Shown here piece by piece: positions 30,156 through 36,257 of a DNA stretch of 36,257 nucleotides. The stretch's first letter is position 1. Each line of letters opens with the position of its first letter. Under the pieces are notes generated by a model. That model saw only the letters and a list, made by a program, of their open reading frames with translations, searched no databases and was not told the origin of the DNA. This DNA comes from Dehalococcoidia bacterium (GTDB taxonomy: Bacteria > Chloroflexota > Dehalococcoidia > GIF9 > UBA5629), in the NCBI GenBank assembly GCA_016783155.1, contig JADHXB010000005.1, forward strand, positions 1 to 36,257, read 5' to 3'. The position numbers were made by a program, and so were the translations under genes.

Positions 30156-30614
30156 ATGGCTTCAGAGTTGGACAAAATAGCGGAAGAACTCCAGAAAGAA
30201 ATGTGGGCAGGCTATAGTGAGGTAGTTATCGACCATGCTCAGAATCCCAGGAACCTGGGTAGCATTCGTAATGCCGATGGCTTCGCCAGCGTCACCGGCC
30301 CCTGCGGCGACACCATGGAGATATGGCTGAAAGTTCGAAATGGCGCCATCAAACAGGCTACTTTCTGGACCGATGGCTGCGGTACCACGATTGCAGCAGG
30401 GAGTATGGTCACCGAGCTGGCGAAAGGGAAAACTATCGCCAATGCTTTAAGAATAACTCAGCAAGATGTGCTGGACGCCTTGGGAGGGCTTCCGGAGGAA
30501 AGCGTCCACTGCGCCCTTCTGGCGGCTAACACAGTGAAGGAGGCTGCTAAGGATTATCTGACTATTAGGAACGAGCCGTGGAAAAGGGCTTACAGAAAGA
30601 CATCCCAGTTATGA
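30156..30614 (+). CDS. IscU/NifU-N-like Fe-S scaffold protein
   Basis: A 152-residue scaffold with the three conserved cysteines: Cys50 (VTGPCGDTMEIWL), Cys75 (WTDGCGTTIAAGSM) and Cys119 (SVHCALLAANTV), plus the Asp after the first cysteine that tunes cluster release. The family's HAQNPRNLG motif is present. It lacks the LPPVK chaperone motif of true IscU, as in many bacterial and archaeal homologues. AGGAGGG precedes this ATG; no cysteine desulfurase gene is in the window. Its stop overlaps the next start (ATGA). Confidence 0.9.
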   Translation: MASELDKIAEELQKEMWAGYSEVVIDHAQNPRNLGSIRNADGFASVTGPCGDTMEIWLKVRNGAIKQATFWTDGCGTTIAAGSMVTELAKGKTIANALRITQQDVLDALGGLPEESVHCALLAANTVKEAAKDYLTIRNEPWKRAYRKTSQL

Positions 30615-31372
30615 ACAGGGAAGCGCTGGTGACCATGAAAGAAGACTCATTTCCACGACAGCAGCTGGGAACCGAGTTTGCCAGGCCTGAAGAGTCACCT
30701 TTTGATGCCCTGGCTTCGACCTATGATGCCTGGTTTGAAGACGAAGGAAAGCTTATCTTTGCTATAGAGGTCAAAGCCTTTCAGAAGGTATTGCTTTTGC
30801 TCCCTAAACCCTGGCTCGAAGTAGGAGTGGGTAGCGGACGCTTTGCCCAGGCCCTGGGCATAAAAATGGGAATTGACCCATCGGCCAAGCTGCTGGCAAT
30901 GGCCAGGAGACGGGGGATAACTGGATTTCTAGCCAAGGGGGAAGAGCGATTTTTCGACGAAGAAACCTTTGGCACCATCTTTCTGATTGTGACACTCTGC
31001 TTTGTCGATTCACCCATTGCTGTCCTTAAGGAGGCTCACCGCATATTAAAAACAGGAGGCAAAATAGTGCTTGGCCTGGTATTGCGGGATAGCCCCTGGG
31101 GCCGATTCTATTCAGCGAAGAAAGAGGAAAGGCATCGTTTCTACAAACACGCCACTTTCTACAGCTATCAGGAGGTGACAGAGCTTCTAGAGCACACGGG
31201 CTTCGCCGTTGAGAAGGTTATTTCAACGCTCTTTCAGAAGCCCAACGAAGTAGAAGTAATGGAACCGCCGCGGGGAGGGTTCTTCTCCGATGCTGGATTT
31301 ACAATTGTCGTTGCCAGAAAAGTCCCTGAAGGGGATCCTAAAGCAAACAGAGAGAGGCCTATGCGAATATGA
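30611..31372 (+). CDS. SAM-dependent class I methyltransferase
   Basis: A 253-residue methyltransferase: [15 protein letters not shown], motif [16 protein letters not shown] followed by GIDPS, and the post-motif [20 protein letters not shown]. Its sequence is like the UbiE/small-molecule type; the substrate is unknown. The start at 30611 overlaps the scaffold stop, and its own stop overlaps the next gene (ATGA at 31369), so it is co-translated with an Fe-S scaffold and a J-domain protein. Arsenite or sulfur methylation are possibilities, but no arsM-type cysteines are seen. Confidence 0.85.
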   Translation: MNREALVTMKEDSFPRQQLGTEFARPEESPFDALASTYDAWFEDEGKLIFAIEVKAFQKVLLLLPKPWLEVGVGSGRFAQALGIKMGIDPSAKLLAMARRRGITGFLAKGEERFFDEETFGTIFLIVTLCFVDSPIAVLKEAHRILKTGGKIVLGLVLRDSPWGRFYSAKKEERHRFYKHATFYSYQEVTELLEHTGFAVEKVISTLFQKPNEVEVMEPPRGGFFSDAGFTIVVARKVPEGDPKANRERPMRI

Positions 31373-31779
31373 AAGACTATTATCAAGTGCTTGGTGTCAG
31401 TAAAGATATGAGTCATGAGGAGATCAAGAAAGCATTTCGCGGGCTGGCCTTGCGCTATCACCCCGACCGCAATCCCCAAAGCCAGAAGCAAGCCGAGGAG
31501 AAGTTCAAGGAGATAAACGAGGCTTACCAGGTGCTCGGGGATGAACATAAACGGCGGCAATATGATTACCTGATTGCTTTAACCCAAAACAGGCAGAAGT
31601 TCGTGACAGAAGACGCCTTTGGCGTTTCCGTTGGTCAGAGTGTGGATAAGGAAGCTCTCCAGCAATTACTGCGTCGGTTAGCTGCCCTCGGTCTTGGCTC
31701 CAGCTCTGTGGGCTGGGTTATATGCGAGGATGTCAGCGTGGATACGGTCGGCGCTGTCGCCGGTGGTAATCAGCCATGA
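31369..31779 (+). CDS. J-domain protein with short C-terminal tail
   Basis: A 136-residue protein: [34 protein letters not shown] with the HPD motif, [20 protein letters not shown]. The J domain occupies residues 1-70; the remainder ([20 protein letters not shown], then a Val/Gly-rich end) is not a DnaJ substrate domain. By analogy with HscB, a J protein beside an IscU-like scaffold could recruit Hsp70 for cluster transfer, though it lacks the HscB fold. ATGA overlaps on both sides. Confidence 0.87.
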   Translation: MKDYYQVLGVSKDMSHEEIKKAFRGLALRYHPDRNPQSQKQAEEKFKEINEAYQVLGDEHKRRQYDYLIALTQNRQKFVTEDAFGVSVGQSVDKEALQQLLRRLAALGLGSSSVGWVICEDVSVDTVGAVAGGNQP

Positions 31780-32543
31780 GGTCAGTTATCTATGGTCCGG
31801 TATCGTCCTGGCGGCTAGGGAGGTCGCTGGGTATAGACTTACTGTCCACCAGAGGGAAGACCTGTTCCTTCGATTGTGTTTACTGCCAGCTGGGAAGAAC
31901 AACGAACCAACTGGCTGAGCGGAGGGAATTTATATCCATCGAGGAACTGGAGAAGGCTCTAGACAGCATAAGAGGTATAGGTGCTGATTATGCCACCTTC
32001 TCCGGTGTGGGTGAGCCCACGCTGGCCAGCAATTTAGGACAGGCAATCGAGTTAACGAGAGCTACACTCCACCTGCCGATTGCCGTCCTGACAAATTCCT
32101 CGCTCATGCCCAGAGACGATGTGCGCCAGGCGCTTGCCCAGGCCGACTTGGTGGTGGCCAAAGTTGATGCCCCAACAGAAAAGCTGTTCCATAAAATCAA
32201 CAGGCCTTACGTTGAGTGTGCTTTTGACGACATCCTACAGGCCATCCAGGTTTTCAGGAAGAACTACTCTGGAAAGCTGGCTCTCCAGATGATGTTCATC
32301 GAGGCGAATATGGACTACGCAGCAGAAATGGCAAAGCTGGCCAAAGAGCTTTCGCCGGATGAAATACAGATAAACACCCCCCTGCGTCCTTGCTCAGTAC
32401 AGCCCCTATCACCGGAAGAAATAGCTATTATACGCCGCCAGTTTACTGGGCTGAGTGGCGTGGTGACAGTATATGAGGCAAAGAGGCCTGATGTGGCCCC
32501 ACTGGATTTGGAGGCGACTTTGCGGCGAAGGCCCAGGTTATGA
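31776..32543 (+). CDS. Radical SAM protein (COG0731/TYW1-like group)
   Basis: A 255-residue radical SAM enzyme. The N-terminal [19 protein letters not shown] and the [11 protein letters not shown] (Cys30, 34, 37) [4Fe-4S] motif are diagnostic of the COG0731 Fe-S oxidoreductases. FSGVGEPTL follows as the SAM-contact segment. The reaction is unknown. It overlaps the J-domain stop by 4 bp, tying it to the scaffold-methyltransferase-J unit. Confidence 0.88.
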   Translation: MRSVIYGPVSSWRLGRSLGIDLLSTRGKTCSFDCVYCQLGRTTNQLAERREFISIEELEKALDSIRGIGADYATFSGVGEPTLASNLGQAIELTRATLHLPIAVLTNSSLMPRDDVRQALAQADLVVAKVDAPTEKLFHKINRPYVECAFDDILQAIQVFRKNYSGKLALQMMFIEANMDYAAEMAKLAKELSPDEIQINTPLRPCSVQPLSPEEIAIIRRQFTGLSGVVTVYEAKRPDVAPLDLEATLRRRPRL

Positions 32544-32570
32544 ATACATATAGCTCTTTGGGAGGCGGTA

Positions 32571-33401
32571 TTGTTTGGGTTAAGACTTATTTGGTTAGGT
32601 ATGGCAGCTATGTTTCTCCTCTCAGCCTGTGCAGGTAAGCAAACAGAAGTCGAGTTGGCCCCGGCAGAGCAAAAAGAGCGGCCAGTGGCTAGGATGACTA
32701 TCACCATCGTCTATGACAATAATTACTATGACAGCAGGTTCAGTCTAGCCCGGGGCTTCTGTTGCCTAGTGAAGCTTCCACAAAAGACCATCTTGTTTGA
32801 TACCGGAGGCGACGGCACAATCCTGCTACACAATATGGTAAAACTTGGAATCGACCCCAAGGAAATTGATACTGTGGTGCTGTCACACGTACATGGCGAC
32901 CATGTGGGCGGCCTCACTAGCTTTCTCAAATGTAACAGTAATGTGACGGTTTACATGCCCGTTTCCTTCCCACAAGGCCTGAAAGACGAGGTGACAAATA
33001 CCGGAGTAAAGCTCGAAGAGGTAGATAAGGCCAGGGAGCTTTTCGACGGCGCATTCACCACTGGTGAACTCGACGGTGGCATAAAGGAGCAATCGCTTGT
33101 ATTGATGACTCCAAAGGGCTTGGTAGTGATAACGGGCTGCGCTCACCCAGGCATAGTGAATATCGCCAAAAAGGCCAAGGAACTTACCGGAGAGAAAATC
33201 TATTTGATGGTTGGTGGTTTTCATCTTGGCGGCGCATTTTCATCGCAGATCAGTTACGTAGCGGAAAGCTTGCTTCAGCTTGGGGTGGGAAAGGTGGCGC
33301 CATGCCACTGCAGCGGCGAGAGGGCAAGGAGATTGTTTAGTGATTACTTCGGCGATGACTATGTTGACTGCGGAGTAGGCAAAGAGATAGTGATTGAGTA
33401 A
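32571..33401 (+). CDS. Metallo-beta-lactamase-fold lipoprotein
   Basis: A 276-residue protein with a lipoprotein signal (LIWLGMAAMFLLSACAG, lipobox Cys20) and an MBL domain: DTVVLSHVHGDHVGGL (HxHxDH metal site), VITGCAHPGIVNI and LMVGGFHLGGAF, the pattern of MJ0301-type dihydropterin-ribofuranosyl phosphate synthase relatives. The start is TTG with GGAGG 5 nt upstream. It is likely to be anchored outside the membrane, unusual for this MBL group. Substrate unknown. Confidence 0.85.
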   Translation: MFGLRLIWLGMAAMFLLSACAGKQTEVELAPAEQKERPVARMTITIVYDNNYYDSRFSLARGFCCLVKLPQKTILFDTGGDGTILLHNMVKLGIDPKEIDTVVLSHVHGDHVGGLTSFLKCNSNVTVYMPVSFPQGLKDEVTNTGVKLEEVDKARELFDGAFTTGELDGGIKEQSLVLMTPKGLVVITGCAHPGIVNIAKKAKELTGEKIYLMVGGFHLGGAFSSQISYVAESLLQLGVGKVAPCHCSGERARRLFSDYFGDDYVDCGVGKEIVIE

Positions 33402-33483
33402 AAGAAGTGTGAATGACCTTTTTATCCGGACAGGTGGAGTGGTGTATTGAGCTGGCAGCGACCTGCATGGGAAAACGGAACAG

Positions 33484-34185
33484 ATGGCATTGGTTACTTT
33501 GGTTATCGATGGGGTAGAGGTGAGAGCGCGGGAAGGAGAGAAGCTGCTCTGGACAGCTTTGGACAATGGCTTTTATATCCCTAATTTATGTGCTCTTAGA
33601 CAAGCCGACCCGCCACTAGCCTCGTGTCGTCTTTGCTTTGTTGAAATCGAGGGTAGGAGTGCTCCCTTAACGGCTTGCACCGAGCCAGTCAATGATGGCA
33701 TGGTGGTGCATCTCAATACGCCCAAGGTTCAGAGGCTGAGAAACACTGCCTTTGAGCTTCTTCTCTCCCATCACAAGCTTGATTGTCGCCATTGCGCCAA
33801 GAATAGAAGTTGTGAACTGCAGAGCATTGCCTCACGCCTCGGTTTGAAACTGAAGCTCAAAAGGTTGGGACAGATTCCGTGTGACTTACCCGTAGATTCA
33901 AGCCATCTCCTGTTTACCTATGATCCCAATAAGTGTGTTTTATGTGGCAAGTGTATCTGGGTATGTCATGAGCAGGGCACTGGCATTCTTGATTTTGCCT
34001 TCAAGGGCATCGAGACCAGGGTCAGTACCATAGGGGGTATCCCTCTGGCTGAGGCCGGGTGCAATTCCTGCCTCGCCTGTGTTGCTGTTTGCCCGGTAGG
34101 TGCCCTGGTTGCGAAACCAGGCGTCTCTGTGGAAGAAGCTAAAGCTCTGGTAGCTCAAGTAACAGGAGTCAATCCTGTGAGTTGA
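33484..34185 (+). CDS. HoxU/NuoG-N-like iron-sulfur protein
   Basis: A 233-residue protein with the NuoG N-terminal arrangement: [2Fe-2S] domain with Cys36, 48, 51, 65 (NLC, SCRLC, TAC), the His-Cys [4Fe-4S] motif His97, Cys101, 104, 110 (HHKLDCRHCAKNRSC), and two ferredoxin clusters CVLCGKCIWVC (151-161) and CNSCLACVAVC (193-203). Stand-alone forms (HoxU-type) are electron-transfer subunits of NAD-linked hydrogenases or formate dehydrogenases. Here it is an orphan: no NuoE/F-like partner adjoins. It could serve the Nuo complex or FdhA in this window. Confidence 0.9.
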   Translation: MALVTLVIDGVEVRAREGEKLLWTALDNGFYIPNLCALRQADPPLASCRLCFVEIEGRSAPLTACTEPVNDGMVVHLNTPKVQRLRNTAFELLLSHHKLDCRHCAKNRSCELQSIASRLGLKLKLKRLGQIPCDLPVDSSHLLFTYDPNKCVLCGKCIWVCHEQGTGILDFAFKGIETRVSTIGGIPLAEAGCNSCLACVAVCPVGALVAKPGVSVEEAKALVAQVTGVNPVS

Positions 34186-34253
34186 TGAGAGGAGACGAGA
34201 ATATAATCAAATTCAAAAATATGCCTGCGAAAGCTGGCAGATGAGGTTGTAAC

Positions 34254-34754
34254 ATGGCAATATTACGCATCTGTCATTTCCCTGACGACCCCGTGCTGAG
34301 GCAGAATGCCAAAAGAGTGTCCGCTATCGATAGCTCCATACAGCGGCTCATCGATGACATGATAAAGACAATGCAGGAGGCAAACGGTGTAGGCTTAGCA
34401 GCTCCGCAAGTCGGGGTACCACTCCGGGTTATCGTCATACAGATGCCGGGTGGACAGCCTATGGCTATTATTAACCCGGAGATTGTTGAACGCACTGGTG
34501 AGCAAGAGGTGACTGAAGGCTGTCTGAGTGTTCCCGGCTATATTGGTGAGATAAAAAGGTCAGCTCAAGTCATTGTTAAGGGTAGGGACCGTCAAGGTAA
34601 AAGAATTAAGATCAAAGCTGACGGTCTAATGGCTGAAGCTTTGGAACACGAGACCGATCACCTTAATGGGGTATTATATATTGATCATGTCGAAAGTCGG
34701 GATAAGCTACATCAGGTTGAGCGCCCGATAGTGCCAGAATGCGAACATCGCTAA
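34254..34754 (+). CDS. def: Peptide deformylase
   Basis: A 166-residue deformylase that removes the formyl group from nascent protein N-termini. Motif 1 GVGLAAPQVG, motif 2 EGCLSVPG (metal Cys) and motif 3 ALEHETDHLNG (HExDH) are complete. GAGG precedes the ATG at 7 nt. No methionyl-tRNA formyltransferase gene is adjacent. The tail after residue 150 is short and charged. Confidence 0.96.
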   Translation: MAILRICHFPDDPVLRQNAKRVSAIDSSIQRLIDDMIKTMQEANGVGLAAPQVGVPLRVIVIQMPGGQPMAIINPEIVERTGEQEVTEGCLSVPGYIGEIKRSAQVIVKGRDRQGKRIKIKADGLMAEALEHETDHLNGVLYIDHVESRDKLHQVERPIVPECEHR

Positions 34755-34785
34755 GGCCGAATGCCAGGTCAGGAGGCTCAAGGGA

Positions 34786-35157
34786 ATGAAGTGCAAACGC
34801 TGCAATCGTCAGCTATTGGACAATGAAAGCTATGAATATCTGGGCGAAATACTGTGCGAGGATTGCTATATCGATAAATATCAGGCATCCATAACAGCCT
34901 GTGACCCCTTGGCAGTTCACGCAGCCACTCGCTCCAGAAAGAAGTTGGGACTGGAGGGTGCCCAAGGGCTAACTGACCAGCAGCGAGCAATATACGAGTT
35001 CGTCAAGAACCGAAAGAGAGCCACGAGAGCAGAAATCATGCAGACGTTCAATCTAAGTGAGCCACAGATGCAAGCACAGCTGGCCATATTAAGGCACTGC
35101 CAGCTTGTTAAAGGTCAAAAGGAGGGCAATCAGATCTACCTGGTTCCTTTTAGCTGA
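34786..35157 (+). CDS. LIM-like zinc ribbon plus winged-helix protein
   Basis: A 123-residue protein. Residues 1-27 are a LIM-like zinc half (MKCKRCNRQLLDNESYEYLG, EILCEDCYID). Residues 65-123 form a helix-turn-helix (TDQQRAIYEFVKNRKRATRA, EIMQTFNLSEPQMQAQLAIL, RHCQLVKGQKEGNQIYLVPF) of the winged type. It is a candidate transcription factor or adaptor, target unknown. AGGAGG lies 9 nt upstream. Confidence 0.78.
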   Translation: MKCKRCNRQLLDNESYEYLGEILCEDCYIDKYQASITACDPLAVHAATRSRKKLGLEGAQGLTDQQRAIYEFVKNRKRATRAEIMQTFNLSEPQMQAQLAILRHCQLVKGQKEGNQIYLVPFS

Positions 35158-35209
35158 CCAAGCCCTATGCTGGCTATTTGTGGGTCAAGATAGGTATAGG
35201 AGTAAGATG

Positions 35210-35482
35210 ATGCTTAAAGTAAGGAGAGACCTGTGTCTTGGGTGTGGGCTGTGTGCTCAGACCTGCCCAACGGGAGCCATTTACCTTAGCTGGGACCATG
35301 CTGAAATAGACCAGAGCCGGTGTAATCAGTGCCGCCTTTGTCTTGACTTCTGCCCTCAAGGGGCAATTATGGAGTTGATTCCAGCGTCAAGAGATGAGCT
35401 GCAAGCTACTGTTAGTTCACTGAAGGAAAAGACGAGCGACCTTATTGAAAGAATTGAAAGCCTGAAAAAGCGCTCTCAGTGA
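35210..35482 (+). CDS. 2[4Fe-4S] ferredoxin with C-terminal coil
   Basis: A 90-residue ferredoxin: CLGCGLCAQTCPTGAI and CNQCRLCLDFCPQGAI bind two low-potential clusters. A charged helix follows (RDELQATVSSLKEKTSDLIE, RIESLKKRS), a coiled-coil extension not found in ordinary ferredoxins. I chose the ATG at 35210 with AGGAG 7 nt upstream; an adjacent ATG at 35207 is equally possible. The end overlaps no neighbour. Confidence 0.9.
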   Translation: MLKVRRDLCLGCGLCAQTCPTGAIYLSWDHAEIDQSRCNQCRLCLDFCPQGAIMELIPASRDELQATVSSLKEKTSDLIERIESLKKRSQ

Positions 35483-35500
35483 AGCTAAACAGGAACAAAT

Positions 35501-35848
35501 ATGACAACTTATCTTGATTGCTTTTTCTGCGTGCTAAGCCTGCGTGTACCTGTGCGAGTGGTCTTTTCGTGGACCCAATTCAATGATGCTACAGAATACC
35601 ATTTCCAATTAGCCTTGGATCCGGCGATGCTTCCTTGCCCTTTTGAGGAAAGGATTATGACAACCACTTACGATGGTACTCTATTGGAACATTCGCAAAA
35701 CTATTTCTGGCGAGTTAGGGCAACCAAACCAGCACCTAGTGATTGGGGCCCCGTCCGGTCGTTCACAACCGAGTCACCACCACCTCCACCTGCACCGACG
35801 TCTCTGAGCAAGCTTGACTATAGAATAAGTCAATGTATAATATGCTGA
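35501..35848 (+). CDS. Fn3-like domain fragment
   Basis: A 115-residue frame whose middle resembles one surface-protein Ig/Fn3-like repeat (VFSWTQFNDATEYHFQLALD; NYFWRVRATKPAPSDWGPVR; SFTTESPPPPPAP). Such repeats normally occur in series in large secreted proteins. Here there is no convincing signal peptide, only one repeat and a Pro linker leading to a stop, and the last 35 bp overlap the rsmD promoter. It is most likely a residual fragment rather than a working gene, although an AGGA precedes the ATG. Confidence 0.45.
   Translation: MTTYLDCFFCVLSLRVPVRVVFSWTQFNDATEYHFQLALDPAMLPCPFEERIMTTTYDGTLLEHSQNYFWRVRATKPAPSDWGPVRSFTTESPPPPPAPTSLSKLDYRISQCIIC
35814..35841 (+). promoter_or_regulatory. 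Strong sigma-70-type promoter of rsmD
   Basis: TTGACT (35814-35819) and TATAAT (35836-35841) are 16 bp apart, a near-consensus promoter 23 bp before the rsmD ATG. The -35 is one arm of a perfect dyad TTGACT-N8-AGTCAA (35814-35833), which may be a repressor site or chance. The expected leader is about 16 nt, containing AAAGG. Confidence 0.6.
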
Positions 35849-35863
35849 CAAAGGTTCTGGACA

Positions 35864-36257
35864 ATGCGAATTACCGGTGGTATTGCTAAGGGGCAACAAT
35901 TGAAGGTGCCCAAGAACGATTTAGTTCGCCCAACAACAGACAGGGTGAGAGAAGCCATCTTTTCCATTCTTGCATCACTCACTAGTCACTGGTCTCGAGG
36001 GCTAGACTTGTTTGCTGGTACCGGCGCCCTGGGTATCGAAGCCTTAAGCCGCGACGCGGAGTGGGTCGACTTCGTTGACCAACAACCCAAAAGTTGTGCT
36101 ATCATTAAGCAGAATTTACACAAGGTCGGATTTTCACAAAAAGCTCATGTCTACTGCTGCAGTGTCGCTAAAGCCCTTACCTTTCTTGACAGCAAATATG
36201 ATATTGTATTTATGGACCCACCTTATTCAGACCCGTCAACAAATAATATTATAATGC
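35864..36257 (+). CDS. rsmD: 16S rRNA (guanine966-N2)-methyltransferase, 3' end outside window
   Basis: The frame from ATG 35864 is open to the edge of the window (131 codons) and reads MRITGGIAKGQQLKVP, then RPTTDRVREAIFSIL, motif I GLDLFAGTGALGIEALSR and the catalytic VFMDPPYSD. These are the signatures of RsmD, which methylates G966 of 16S rRNA. The remaining C-terminal part (about 50-60 residues) lies beyond position 36257. A strong promoter precedes it. Confidence 0.92.
   Translation, partial: MRITGGIAKGQQLKVPKNDLVRPTTDRVREAIFSILASLTSHWSRGLDLFAGTGALGIEALSRDAEWVDFVDQQPKSCAIIKQNLHKVGFSQKAHVYCCSVAKALTFLDSKYDIVFMDPPYSDPSTNNIIM

Overview
The window looks like chromosomal DNA from a strictly anaerobic, probably Chloroflexota/Dehalococcoidia-type bacterium. 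This is inferred from gene content, not from a marker search: a complex-I-like Nuo operon without nuoE/F/G, a molybdenum formate dehydrogenase linked to MvhD, MetV and MetF of the Wood-Ljungdahl methyl branch, CooC/CooT nickel maturation proteins, many ferredoxin-type proteins, and no haem or oxygen respiration genes. Gene density is high, with many 4-bp stop/start overlaps, clear Shine-Dalgarno (SD) sequences and several GTG/TTG starts. I see no rRNA, tRNA or CRISPR array.

Layout. (1) 26-5299, minus strand: a DUF2007 gene and nuoKJIHDCBA, with an unusual hairpin over the nuoA start. (2) 5300-6113: a promoter-bearing duplicate of the DUF134 upstream region, then a CsoR/CstR-type repressor with its operator. 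(3) 6114-11876, plus strand: mvhD-fdhA-fdhB-metV-metF and a lone receiver-domain protein, a probable formate to methylene-THF electron route. (4) 11982-19768: a CoA-disulfide-reductase-like flavoprotein, then a redox cluster (Fur-family regulator, three thioredoxins, a J-domain protein, a ferredoxin, orphans, a decayed flavoprotein gene, a GalT-like enzyme and a thioredoxin-reductase-like protein lacking its cysteine pair). (5) 19861-31372: a metallocentre-assembly island (DUF134, DUF364, Fur, a run of Gly/Trp/Tyr-rich DUF5320-like small proteins, two NifX-like proteins, two ferredoxin-MinD ATPases, zinc ribbons, a flavoprotein, Mrp, CooC, CooT, an IscU-like scaffold and a methyltransferase). 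(6) 31369-36257: J-domain, radical SAM, metallo-beta-lactamase-fold lipoprotein, HoxU/NuoG-like iron-sulfur protein, peptide deformylase, LIM-like/winged-helix protein, ferredoxin, an Fn3-like fragment, and the 5' part of rsmD running off the end.

How it fits together. Regions 1 and 3 would generate and use low-potential electrons (formate, methylene-THF, ferredoxin, proton pumping). Regions 4 and 5 look like the supply of redox repair and of Fe-S, Ni and possibly Mo centres for those enzymes, under several metal- or sulfur-responsive regulators (CsoR-like, two Fur-like, DUF134). The most unusual items are the duplicated DUF134 promoter with a Fur-like box, the hairpin/mini-ORF at nuoA, the array of DUF5320-like proteins sharing a C-terminal coiled coil that is also fused to a NifX domain, and one array member with an amber codon immediately after its ATG.
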